DNA of 64,000 nucleotides from G963691885 sp963691885 (GTDB taxonomy: Bacteria > Pseudomonadota > Alphaproteobacteria > UBA8366 > Aestuariispiraceae): assembly GCA_963691885.1 (NCBI GenBank), contig OY829843.1, positions 3,038,001 to 3,102,000 on the forward strand, written 5' to 3'. Below the pieces are notes generated by a model. It was not told the DNA's origin. It saw nothing but the letters and a program-made list of their open reading frames with translations, and made no database searches. A program made the position numbers and the translations under genes. This document shows positions 1-7,717 of this stretch, in pieces (the first letter of the stretch is position 1; each line of letters begins with the position of its first letter).

Positions 1-834
1 CTGGGGGAGGTTGTGTCCGGTCCGCGAAAGAATTCGATGCTCATGGGGTCCGGTGAAGGCGCTGGCATGAGACTCGGTTAGACCGCTCACACCATCATCG
101 GCGCCGTCAATTGATATTGTCGGGACAGGGATTGGCGGTTGCGCCGCCAATCTGGCTTCGATCTCTGCATAGGCAGGGTCACCCGGAACCAAACCAAACC
201 GATGGCGGTATGAATGGATGACGGTGCGCACAAAATCCGGGTTATCGAAAGATGCTGCACTCTCTTCAAACTCCTGATCGGTAAACGCCCAGGGCGGCGA
301 CCACATTTCCCAAAGAAGCCGCGTGATCCCCCGACGGTTTTGGGTGAGGCCGCGTTCCCCGCGTTCGCTGTGGAAGTAGTATTGATACCAATAGGACGCT
401 TCCTCTGCAGCGCTACCAGGTGTCATGGATATGGCTATGTTCTGAATGTTATAGGATGCGCCACTGACCAGCCCTGAAACCCGTTCCGGCCATAGGGCTG
501 CGACGATACAGGCCGCGCGCCCACCCCAGTCATATCCACCGAGAACCGCCGTCTCCAATTCCAGCGCATCCATAAGCGCCAGCATGTCCGCACCAAGGGC
601 GGCCTGTTCGCCAGACCTTAAGGTATCGTCCGACAAATAGCGTGTCGGCCCATATCCTCTCAAGTAGGGAACGTTGACCCGTGCCCCTTTTTCGGCCAGA
701 ATTTCGGCTGTCACCCGGTAGCAAAGGGGATCATAGGGAAACCCGTGCCCCATGATACAGGGCCAGCCCTGAGTATCGCCGTATTCGTGATACGTGACAT
801 GCAATACGTCGGTGCTGACCGATTGCGTTTCCAT
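1..834 (-). CDS. Alpha/beta hydrolase, epoxide hydrolase-like (partial, runs off the left edge)
   Basis: 278 codons are visible; the C-terminus lies outside the window. The chain starts METQSVSTD and has the alpha/beta-hydrolase oxyanion-hole region GHGFPYDP near residue 30, then the nucleophile elbow GGYDWGG near residue 97. The nucleophile is aspartate, as in epoxide hydrolases and haloalkane dehalogenases, not serine as in esterases. The catalytic histidine is probably the one in RTGHNLPQ at the very edge. A hydrolytic role on an epoxide or similar electrophile is inferred; the substrate cannot be read. It is divergent from the signalling operon that begins at 1145. Confidence 0.85.
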   Translation of the reverse strand, partial: METQSVSTDVLHVTYHEYGDTQGWPCIMGHGFPYDPLCYRVTAEILAEKGARVNVPYLRGYGPTRYLSDDTLRSGEQAALGADMLALMDALELETAVLGGYDWGGRAACIVAALWPERVSGLVSGASYNIQNIAISMTPGSAAEEASYWYQYYFHSERGERGLTQNRRGITRLLWEMWSPPWAFTDQEFEESAASFDNPDFVRTVIHSYRHRFGLVPGDPAYAEIEARLAAQPPIPVPTISIDGADDGVSGLTESHASAFTGPHEHRILSRTGHNLPQ

Positions 835-1144
835 GGCCGGACCTTCTCAATTCAAACATAAGGAGTTCCGATCAGCCTATCACGATCTGTCCCCGAAGCG
901 ACGGGAAAGTGTTCGGCACAGTCTGATAATTTTTCCGCGAGATTGACGCGATGGCGTTTCAGCTTAATTCACTGATTTACGTTGTGAACCATTCGGTGGG
1001 AAACCGCCGGTTCGGTCGTAAAGCGCGTTAACAGAGTTTTATCAGTTTCTTGTCATAGTCCGCGCACTTTACGTTGATAGATCAAATTATTGGATCGTTG
1101 TACGGCGGATTACAACAGTGTTGATTTGAGAGGGTTTTTGCATC
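835..1144. other. Divergent intergenic region
   Basis: 310 bases separate the hydrolase from the rightward signalling operon, and no gene is visible. A weak sigma70-like pair (TTGACG at 943-948, then TAATTC at 965-970 with 16 bases between) could drive the rightward genes. TTAA at 1028-1031 followed seven bases later by TTAT resembles a degenerate CtrA site, but I do not call it. Confidence 0.4.
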
Positions 1145-1714
1145 ATGGCGCGGCTGGTTTGTAAGAAAACGGTTGAATTCACGGCGTTTCGATTTGTTCA
1201 GGTTTGCGGTGTACGGGCTGTTATTATGTTGGTGCTGCTGGTTGTTGGCTCCGTTGAACCGACCAGGGCCGCGTCAAATTTACCTTCGCCAGAAGGGCCG
1301 GTCGTGCTGTCGATAACTGGCAGCATCAGTAAGACCAACAACGCGAAGAGTGCGGAATTTGACATGGCGGTGCTGGAGGCTTTGCCAGTCAGTACGATGG
1401 AAACAGAGACGCCTTTCTCGAAGGGTGAATATGTTTTTACCGGCGTTCAGTTCTCGGATTTCATGAGTCATATCGGCGCTTCGGGAACACAGGTCGAACT
1501 GATCGCCCTGAATGACTACCGCGTTAATGCTGATCTGGATCAGTTAATCGAACATGGTGCCATGATCGCGTATAAGCGCGACGATGCGTATATGTCGATC
1601 CGCGACAAGGGACCATTGTGGATTGTCTTCCCCTGGAGCGACGACCCCGGCCGCAATTGGGAAAGCCTGAACGTGCTTTCAGTCTGGCTTCTTCACGAGG
1701 CGCATTTCAAATGA
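1145..1714 (+). CDS. Exported SUOX-fold (oxidoreductase molybdopterin-binding-like) protein, probable sensor partner
   Basis: 189 residues. A hydrophobic segment (about residues 24-40) ending in RAASN looks like an uncleaved or late signal peptide, so the protein should sit in the periplasm. The rest resembles the small sulfite-oxidase-fold domain: LSITGSISKTNN near the start, an FTGVQFSDFM segment, and KGPLWIVFPW near the end. Members with enzyme activity hold molybdenum through a cysteine; the mature part here has no cysteine, so catalysis is unlikely. Its stop overlaps the ATG of the histidine kinase (ATGA at 1711-1714), which points to coupled translation and a role in presenting a signal to that kinase. 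Fold assignment is from sequence resemblance only. Confidence 0.75.
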   Translation: MARLVCKKTVEFTAFRFVQVCGVRAVIMLVLLVVGSVEPTRAASNLPSPEGPVVLSITGSISKTNNAKSAEFDMAVLEALPVSTMETETPFSKGEYVFTGVQFSDFMSHIGASGTQVELIALNDYRVNADLDQLIEHGAMIAYKRDDAYMSIRDKGPLWIVFPWSDDPGRNWESLNVLSVWLLHEAHFK

Positions 1715-3486
1715 TTGACAGAGCCCGCGCAAAATTCTCACTGATAGCCCTGTTGGTAATTGCCGCAGGGGCCTTTCTGGGCGCGGTCGTAGTCTATCAT
1801 ATAAATGTCGTGCGCGACTATAGCGCTGTTCCCCAAGCGGGATGGGCGGTGCATCAGATCAATCAGGTGACCCGGAAAACGGAGATGGCCCTGATTGAGT
1901 TTCAGGCGGATCCGTCTGCGGAAAAACTGGGACAGGTGCGGTTTGGTGTCGATCTGCTATGGAGCCGGTTTGCTGATGAACAAAGCATGTTTTTCGGTGA
2001 TCTGGGCAAGGATTCGGCGGTCCTGTCGGCATACATAGTCCGTTATGAAACCCTGTTGCAGCGTCTGGATCGCGAGACCGTTGATTTGACGCCGGATATG
2101 GCGGGCCTGTTGATAGACGATCTTCGCGCGTTCTACGACGACACCCATGGTGTTATGCTGGAGGTTTCGGAACGATACCATCGTAATCTCCATGACCTCC
2201 ACGAAACCACGCAACGGCAATTGAATATTGCGGTCATATTCTTCGCACTGTTTTTTCTCAGCGTCGCGGGCAGCTTTGTATTCCTGTTGCGCATGCTTCG
2301 AAAGTCAGATGTGCTTGCTAAGGAAATCGATCAAAGTAGAAACCGGATTAAGAATCTCGCGTCGATCGGTTCAGACTGGTACTGGGAAACGGGGCCTGAT
2401 CATCGATTGTTGTTGACCAGTCCGTCCTTATCTCGTGACAAACGAAAACGCCGAACCTTCTCTACAATTCAGGTTGGAGCGTTGCATGATGATATTACGG
2501 ACGAGGATACGAGCAGTCCCAAATGGCAAGACCACCTTCAAAAGCTGGCAGCACGCGAACCGTTTGAAGATTTCCAATATACGATGAGTGACGGGGACGG
2601 GGGGCAATTGGTGATGTGCAGTTCGGGGGTGCCATACTTCGATGCCAACGGCGATTTCTCCGGTTACTATGGTACGACTCGTGATGAAACTGCATTCATA
2701 GATTTGCAAAAGCAGCTTCAGGTCTCTCAGCGGATCGAAGCATTGGGACAGCTTTCCAGCGGTATTGCCCATGACTTTAACAATTTGCTTACCGTATTTG
2801 TCAGCAATGTTGAATTCTTGCGGGCTGATTATAACAAGGGATTGGGAATTGATCGCCATGTTGAGGGCCTGCTGGACACTGTACGTAAGGGGCAGATTGT
2901 TACCAGCCGTTTGCTCGCTTTTAGAAATAGCGGAAATTCGCGCCATGAGATTGTCAATCTGGAAGATCTACTAAACGATTTTGCAGAGGTTGCGTCTCGT
3001 ATGATGCCAAGCACCGTCAGCATAGAGCTGGCTGTGGGTAAGGGGCCAATAGAGGCAAGAATTGACTCTGTGGAATTAGAGCATGCTCTGCTTAACCTCA
3101 TTTTGAACGCCCGGGATTCTATGCCGGACGGGGGCACAGTTACAATCACGGCGCGACGCGCGCGTGCGGAATGCTCATCAACCAACCTGTTGAAAGAGGG
3201 CGAATTGACCGGTTGTATTGAACTGTGCGTAAAGGACGAGGGATATGGCATGTCGGAGCTTGTTCTGGAACAGTGTATGGTGCCTCTTTACACAACGAAG
3301 CCCAAAGGTGAGGGAACAGGGCTTGGCCTTTCATTAGTCTATTCCCTCGCGAGAGCAAATGGTGGCGATGTCCAAATTTCGAGCGCGCCGGGACAGGGCA
3401 CCGAGGTCAAACTTATTTTGCAATCGTCATCAGTTGAGAGTGCCGCTATTGTGTCGGAGGAGTTGTTCGCTTCCACCGGCACGTAA
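1711..3486 (+). CDS. Membrane sensor histidine kinase with PAS domain
   Basis: 591 residues from the ATG at 1711, chosen because it overlaps the preceding stop codon as ATGA; a longer frame exists upstream but lies inside the previous gene. Layout: membrane helix about 9-31, periplasmic region of about 140 residues, second helix about 171-196, PAS-like region about 215-335, then the phosphoacceptor block SSGIAHDFNNLL with His near 354, and a HATPase domain with N-box LLNLILNARDSM near 460 and GTGLGLSL further on. All motifs needed for autophosphorylation are present. The HDFNN form is usual in PAS kinases that work with single receivers. Partner proteins are most likely the SUOX-fold protein upstream and the receiver protein 14 bases downstream. 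Confidence 0.92.
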   Translation: MIDRARAKFSLIALLVIAAGAFLGAVVVYHINVVRDYSAVPQAGWAVHQINQVTRKTEMALIEFQADPSAEKLGQVRFGVDLLWSRFADEQSMFFGDLGKDSAVLSAYIVRYETLLQRLDRETVDLTPDMAGLLIDDLRAFYDDTHGVMLEVSERYHRNLHDLHETTQRQLNIAVIFFALFFLSVAGSFVFLLRMLRKSDVLAKEIDQSRNRIKNLASIGSDWYWETGPDHRLLLTSPSLSRDKRKRRTFSTIQVGALHDDITDEDTSSPKWQDHLQKLAAREPFEDFQYTMSDGDGGQLVMCSSGVPYFDANGDFSGYYGTTRDETAFIDLQKQLQVSQRIEALGQLSSGIAHDFNNLLTVFVSNVEFLRADYNKGLGIDRHVEGLLDTVRKGQIVTSRLLAFRNSGNSRHEIVNLEDLLNDFAEVASRMMPSTVSIELAVGKGPIEARIDSVELEHALLNLILNARDSMPDGGTVTITARRARAECSSTNLLKEGELTGCIELCVKDEGYGMSELVLEQCMVPLYTTKPKGEGTGLGLSLVYSLARANGGDVQISSAPGQGTEVKLILQSSSVESAAIVSEELFASTGT

Positions 3487-3500
3487 TGTGAGAGTAAATC

Positions 3501-3878
3501 GTGAAACGCGCATTGATCGTCGATGATAGTGAGGAAATTGCCGGCTTGGTTGCTTTGATCGCAGCCGAACAGGGATTTGAGCCTCTTCAAGCGGTTACTC
3601 CCGCCGAATTTATGGCCCTCATGAGTTCAGAAGAGATAGATCTTGTCATACTTGATTTGGGATTGCCGGAGGCGGACGGAATCGAGTTGATGGCTTGGAT
3701 GGCGTCTCAATCCTACACTGCGTCCGTAATCCTGATTAGTGGTATGGATGAAAACATGTTGGTTGCCGCCAAGGAGATCGGCCTTGCGCGTGGCGTGAAC
3801 GTCATCCGAACCATACCAAAGCCTCTTTTTCGGGAAAATCTGATCGACGCATTCCAGGCTTTTCTGGATCAGGGCTAA
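3501..3878 (+). CDS. Single-domain response regulator
   Basis: 125 residues made up of one receiver domain with no output domain. The acidic pocket is D8 and D9, the phosphoacceptor is D52 in VILDLGLP, and the conserved lysine is K107 in TIPKPL. It follows the histidine kinase by 14 bases and is the likely phosphate acceptor of that kinase. Without an output domain it must act through protein contact or as a phosphate shuttle. The operon ends at the terminator just downstream. Confidence 0.92.
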   Translation: MKRALIVDDSEEIAGLVALIAAEQGFEPLQAVTPAEFMALMSSEEIDLVILDLGLPEADGIELMAWMASQSYTASVILISGMDENMLVAAKEIGLARGVNVIRTIPKPLFRENLIDAFQAFLDQG

Positions 3879-3895
3879 AACACCTAACAGGAAAC

Positions 3896-3930
3896 AAAAA
3901 ACCCGGCCACGCTTTGGGGGCCGGGTTTTT
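3896..3930. terminator. Bidirectional intrinsic terminator
   Basis: A perfect 12-base stem (AAAAACCCGGCC / GGCCGGGTTTTT) with a short loop lies between two converging genes. Read from either strand it ends in a T-run, so it can stop both the signalling operon and rpsD. Confidence 0.9.
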
Positions 3931-3966
3931 GGAACGACGGCCGCCATCGACGGCCAAACGTAACGC

Positions 3967-4581
3967 TTAGCGCGAATAAAACTCGATGACGAGGTTTGGT
4001 TCCATCTGTGTTGGATATGGAACGTCTTCCAGCTTTGGTGTCCGGTTGATCGTTGCCGCCAGTTTATTGTGGTCGACTTCGATGTAATCCGGGATCTCAC
4101 GCTCGGTGCTAGCGGTTGCTTCCAGAACGATGCCGAGGTTGCGGCTCTTCTCGCGGATGGTGATCAGATCGCCCACCTTGACGTGGTAGGACGAGATGTT
4201 CACGCGGATGCCGTTGACCTGGATATGGCCGTGGTTGATGAACTGGCGCGCGGCGAAAACGGTCGGCACGAATTTGGCGCGATAGATGATCGCGTCCAGG
4301 CGGTGTTCCAGCAGACCAATCAGGTTTTCACCTGTATCACCCTTCACACGCTGTGCTTCGGCATAGTAACGGCGGAACTTCTTCTCACCGATATTGCCGT
4401 AATAGCCTTTCAGTTTTTGCTTGGCCATCAGCTGGGTGCCGAAATCGGAAGGCTTGCGACGGCGCTGGCCGTGCTGTCCCGGTCCGTATTCGCGATTGTT
4501 GAATGGGCTTTTGGGGCGACCCCAAAGGTTGACGCCGAGGCGGCGGTCAATCTTGTACTTGGCAGCAATTCTGCGACTCAT
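3967..4581 (-). CDS. rpsD: 30S ribosomal protein S4
   Basis: 204 residues, the usual bacterial S4 length, starting MSRRIAAKYKIDRRLG. The N-terminal region with RPKSPFNNREYGPGQHG, the central RNA-binding part, and an S4 domain (LEHRLDAIIYRAKFVPT, HGHIQVNG) are all present. S4 binds 16S rRNA early in small-subunit assembly. As in many alphaproteobacteria the gene stands alone, away from the rpsM-rpsK-rpoA operon. It has its own promoter about 170 bases upstream and a long leader, and it shares a terminator with the converging response regulator gene. Confidence 0.98.
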   Translation of the reverse strand: MSRRIAAKYKIDRRLGVNLWGRPKSPFNNREYGPGQHGQRRRKPSDFGTQLMAKQKLKGYYGNIGEKKFRRYYAEAQRVKGDTGENLIGLLEHRLDAIIYRAKFVPTVFAARQFINHGHIQVNGIRVNISSYHVKVGDLITIREKSRNLGIVLEATASTEREIPDYIEVDHNKLAATINRTPKLEDVPYPTQMEPNLVIEFYSR

Positions 4582-4653
4582 AATCTATATCCCGTCTTTA
4601 TCCGGTTGGTGTTTTTACGTTTCAGCTTTTATTCCGGTAGTCCGTACCCGTTT

Positions 4654-4710
4654 TCAGCAAGGCTGAACCCGGCGGCGGGCGTGGAACCCAGGTCCGGCCT
4701 TTTCGGCCAT
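4654..4710 (-). CDS. Possible leader peptide upstream of rpsD
   Basis: An 18-residue frame (MAEKAGPGFHARRRVQPC) in the rpsD leader has a strong ribosome-binding site, AGGAG, five bases before its ATG. The stop lies 72 bases before the rpsD start. The rpsD start has only a weak GGGA-type site, so ribosomes loading here could affect rpsD translation. The segment also contains the short inverted repeat GGCCGAAAAGGCC. There is no evidence beyond the start signals, and chance is possible. Confidence 0.3.
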   Translation of the reverse strand: MAEKAGPGFHARRRVQPC

Positions 4711-4748
4711 ATCTCCTGTTTCCATCCACTTTCCCAGAAAGCTGGCGC

Positions 4749-4776
4749 ACTATAGGGATCGCGCCCTGAATGTCAA
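4749..4776 (-). promoter_or_regulatory. Sigma70-type promoter for rpsD
   Basis: Read on the minus strand: TTGACA (4771-4776), a 16-base spacer, then TATAGT (4749-4754). Both hexamers are at or near consensus. The transcript would begin near 4742 and carry a leader of about 160 bases before rpsD. Confidence 0.75.
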
Positions 4777-4818
4777 ACCGGTTTTATCACCCGCAAAATG
4801 CAGGAAAACAGCCGGTTT

Positions 4819-5607
4819 TCAGCCCTCTCGTGGTGGCAGGTTCGGGCTGCGATTGCGCTGCAGGGCGACGATCATCCCCTGCAGTGTTCGAACCTCCTGG
4901 TCCGTCAGGTTGGCGCGCTGGAAAATGTTGTGGATATTGCGGATCATGATGGTGCGAAGACCCGGTGCGCGAAAGAACCCACCGCGCTCCAAACCGTCTT
5001 CCAGACGGCCCAGGAAGTTGAACAATTCCTCTTTGGTAACAGCTTCTGAAGACCCTAGCGCCATGCGTTCCTGCGGTGCTTCGATCCGTGCTTGATACCA
5101 CTCGTAGGAGACAAGAAGCACAGCTTGCGCGAGATTGAGGGATTTGAAGGCGGGATTTAAGGGCGCTTCAATAATTTTATCCGCAAGCGAGACATCATCA
5201 TTATCAAGGCCCGCCCGCTCGCCACCGAACAGAATGCCGCAACGATTACCCTCTGCGGTAACTGTGATCAGATCATCTGCGGCCTTTCGCGGCGTCAGGA
5301 CCCGTCCGACCATATCGCGGGGGCGTGCCGTCGTGGCGTAGACACGGTTCAGGTCGGAGATCGCGTCCTGTGTCGTCTCAAACAGTTTCGCGCCATCAAT
5401 CACGATATCCGCACCGGAAGCGGCGGCTGTCGCCTCGGCGTTCGGGAATGGGTCGCGGGGTTGAACAAGGCGCAGTTCAGTCAAACCGTTGTTCAGCATG
5501 GCGCGGGCCACCATGCCGATATTCTGGGACAATTGCGGTTTTACCAGAATGATGACGGGGCCGTCCTTGGGCAGATCCTCTGTCATCTTATGGTCGGTTC
5601 CAGCCAA
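4819..5607 (-). CDS. trmJ: tRNA (cytidine/uridine-2'-O-)-methyltransferase TrmJ
   Basis: 262 residues. The start is a TTG at 5607, supported by an AGGAGG site five bases upstream. The N-terminal two thirds is a SPOUT methyltransferase: VIILVKPQLSQNIGMVARAM at the start, the knot motifs GILFGGERAGLDNDD and APLNPAFKSLNLAQAV. The C-terminal helical region is the extension typical of TrmJ. The family methylates the 2'-hydroxyl of nucleotide 32 in several tRNAs using S-adenosylmethionine. It is divergent from mtnP. Confidence 0.93.
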   Translation of the reverse strand: MAGTDHKMTEDLPKDGPVIILVKPQLSQNIGMVARAMLNNGLTELRLVQPRDPFPNAEATAAASGADIVIDGAKLFETTQDAISDLNRVYATTARPRDMVGRVLTPRKAADDLITVTAEGNRCGILFGGERAGLDNDDVSLADKIIEAPLNPAFKSLNLAQAVLLVSYEWYQARIEAPQERMALGSSEAVTKEELFNFLGRLEDGLERGGFFRAPGLRTIMIRNIHNIFQRANLTDQEVRTLQGMIVALQRNRSPNLPPREG

Positions 5608-5786
5608 AATGGCCTCCTGTGGTTTTTCTGCCGGTCAAAGCTGGACGGGGTATGGAAATGATCCGCGTGTTTGTCAATTAGAGAACGGGTCCTTTCAAAC
5701 CCATCCGGCACAATCCTGCTTGACCGGACGGGCGCGATGGCGGCAATGATATCGCCATCGGACAGTGTTCAAGGGAAAGGGGTGGC

Positions 5787-6665
5787 ATGATGGGCGACAA
5801 GGTTCTGGGCGTCTTTGGTGGTAGCGGGCTTTACGCGATCGACGGGCTTGAAAACGCCGAGTGGCGTCGGGTCGACTCACCCTGGGGCACCCCCAGTGAT
5901 GAGGTGCTGGAAGGGGAAATCGCCGGGACCAAGGTGGTCTTCCTTCCCCGTCACGGGCGTGGCCATGTGCATTCCCCGTCCACAATCAATTACCGAGCCA
6001 ACATTGATGTAATGAAGCGATGTGGTGTGACCGACATTGTTTCTCTGTCTGCCGTCGGTTCCCTGCGGGAAGAACTGCCGCCCGGTACCTTCGTTGTGAT
6101 CGATCAATTCATTGATCGCACCTTTGCACGGGAGAAGAGCTTTTTCGGTGAGGGTTTTGTCGCCCATGTCCCCATGGCCCACCCGGTCAGCAGTTGGCTG
6201 GGCGATATCTGCATGAAGGGGCTGGAGACGCTGGACATTCCCCATTCCAGAGGGGGAACCTATGTCGTCATGGAAGGCCCCCAATTCTCAACCCTGGCTG
6301 AGTCTGAACTTTATCGCAGTTGGGGGGCGTCAGTGATCGGCATGACTAATATGCCAGAGGTCAAACTGGCCCGCGAGGCAGAGATGCGGTACGCGACAGT
6401 TGCGATGGTGACGGATTTTGATTGTTGGCACCCGGATCACGACAGCGTCGACGTGGATCTGGTAATCAAAACGCTGCTGGAAAACGCAGACAAGGCGCGG
6501 GCACTCACCAAGTTCCTGATCGAAAATCTGAATACGGCGGATAGTGAGCCGACCTGTGGCACAGATACGATCCTGGATGCGGCCTTGATTACGGCACCGG
6601 AAAAAAGAGACCCGACCGTGGCGGCTAAGCTTGATGCCGTTGCGGGTCGGGTACTCAACAAATAA
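5787..6665 (+). CDS. mtnP: S-methyl-5'-thioadenosine phosphorylase
   Basis: 292 residues. The start is the first of two adjacent ATG codons (5787 or 5790), both served by AAGGGG. Family motifs are clear: GGSGLYAIDGLENAEW at the N-terminus, FLPRHGRGHVHSPSTINYRA (phosphate and ribose binding), EGPQFSTLAESELYRSWGA, GMTNMPEVKLAREAE and the base-binding TDFDCWH. It splits methylthioadenosine into adenine and methylthioribose-1-phosphate, starting methionine salvage after polyamine synthesis. No other salvage gene is next to it. It converges on the diguanylate cyclase gene. Confidence 0.95.
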   Translation: MMGDKVLGVFGGSGLYAIDGLENAEWRRVDSPWGTPSDEVLEGEIAGTKVVFLPRHGRGHVHSPSTINYRANIDVMKRCGVTDIVSLSAVGSLREELPPGTFVVIDQFIDRTFAREKSFFGEGFVAHVPMAHPVSSWLGDICMKGLETLDIPHSRGGTYVVMEGPQFSTLAESELYRSWGASVIGMTNMPEVKLAREAEMRYATVAMVTDFDCWHPDHDSVDVDLVIKTLLENADKARALTKFLIENLNTADSEPTCGTDTILDAALITAPEKRDPTVAAKLDAVAGRVLNK

Positions 6666-6681
6666 TCGGTTTCTTGGCGGA

Positions 6682-7464
6682 TCAGGAACGCACGCCGGTG
6701 TAACCGGGCAGGGCCTTCACCCGAACTGCCTCAACATCGACGGGCGGGGCCGTGCCATGCTTGCGGTCATACATGGTCTTGTCCGCTTTCTGCAGAACAG
6801 AGGCGGGATCGTCGGTCGGGCCAAATGTAGAAAGCCCCATGCTGGCGCGAACCTTGATGCCGTATTCTTCCCAGGGCACGACGAGGTTGTTCACCATCGT
6901 ATCCAGCTGTCTGGCCTTTTGATGTCCAAGCATGGGGTCGGTGTCGTTAAGGATGATGGCAAACTCGTCACCTCCAACCCGCGCAACATCGTCCACTTCG
7001 CGCACGTTTAAGCGGAGCAAGGTTGCGACCGTTGCCAGGACCATGTCACCGGCTACATGCCCGTATTGGTCATTGATCAGTTTGAACCCGTCCAGATCGA
7101 TGAAAAGCAAGAGCCCGTGGGTGCAGGACCGCCGCGCCCGGCCTACCGCCTTATCAAGCGCCCGATCAAAACCACGACGGTTCAGAACCTTGGTCAACTC
7201 GTCGGTGATCGTGAGTTTTCGCAGCACTTTCAATTCGGATTCCGTGCGGGCCAATTCCCGCTGGGCGTCGGCCGCAACCATCATCGCTTTGTGAAGCAAC
7301 CGGCGATAGGAATCCGTCGGCACGTGATTGGGGTCTATTCCGGCAATCAGCGCGTCGGCGACGGCGTCAATCCGTGTGGCCACGCTCCGCTTGTCATCGG
7401 CTGGATAGGCTGGTGACTGCAGAGACAGGTCACTCTGTGGCAGTTTGTTCTGGAACTCGGTCAT
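6682..7464 (-). CDS. Diguanylate cyclase (GGDEF domain)
   Basis: 260 residues. The N-terminal 90 or so residues are helical with no membrane segment or known sensor domain. The C-terminal half is a GGDEF domain: DELTKVLNRRGFD at its start, FIDLDGFKLINDQYGHVAGD, and the intact active-site loop VGGDEFAII. An RxxD inhibitory site (REVD) lies five residues before the loop, so product feedback by c-di-GMP is likely. The ribosome site GGGAGAG precedes the ATG. It is last in a leftward series behind the SDR gene, with a 253-base gap that makes a separate promoter likely. Confidence 0.93.
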   Translation of the reverse strand: MTEFQNKLPQSDLSLQSPAYPADDKRSVATRIDAVADALIAGIDPNHVPTDSYRRLLHKAMMVAADAQRELARTESELKVLRKLTITDELTKVLNRRGFDRALDKAVGRARRSCTHGLLLFIDLDGFKLINDQYGHVAGDMVLATVATLLRLNVREVDDVARVGGDEFAIILNDTDPMLGHQKARQLDTMVNNLVVPWEEYGIKVRASMGLSTFGPTDDPASVLQKADKTMYDRKHGTAPPVDVEAVRVKALPGYTGVRS

Positions 7465-7690
7465 AAGGGCTCTCCCGTCCTCTCGCTTACAGTGCTCAAG
7501 CTCCTCTCAAGGCTTGAACACCAGTACCAGCGCAACGGGCGTGCCAAAAATGCCTAAACTGCATATGTTAATCGTGTAGAGGGTTGATTCCAGTAATAAA
7601 TCCGGAAGCGAAACAAGATGCGACTGCTGCCCTCACGATGTCGGAAAAGGACGGCAATCGGAATCCTTTGCCGGGCGAATTCCTGTCAGA

Positions 7691-7707
7691 CCGGAATCCG
7701 ATTCCGG
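7691..7707. repeat. Perfect 17-base palindrome
   Basis: CCGGAATC-C-GATTCCGG, with eight-base arms and one central base, lies between the SDR and diguanylate cyclase genes. A degenerate second copy of its left half (CGGAATCC) lies at about 7660. No T-run follows, so it is not an obvious terminator; it may be a protein-binding site. Confidence 0.5.
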
Positions 7708-7717
7708 GTGAGGGGGA

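Noticed and set aside
1028..1042. TTAA-N7-TTAT as a CtrA site before the signalling operon
   Set aside because: One half is incomplete, and such matches are expected by chance in AT-rich promoter regions.
4069..4755. 228-codon open frame opposite rpsD
   Set aside because: rpsD is certain and the reverse frame has no ribosome site or domain.
7691..7707. Palindrome as a terminator of the SDR gene
   Set aside because: No T-run follows on either strand, and a hairpin would have almost no loop.
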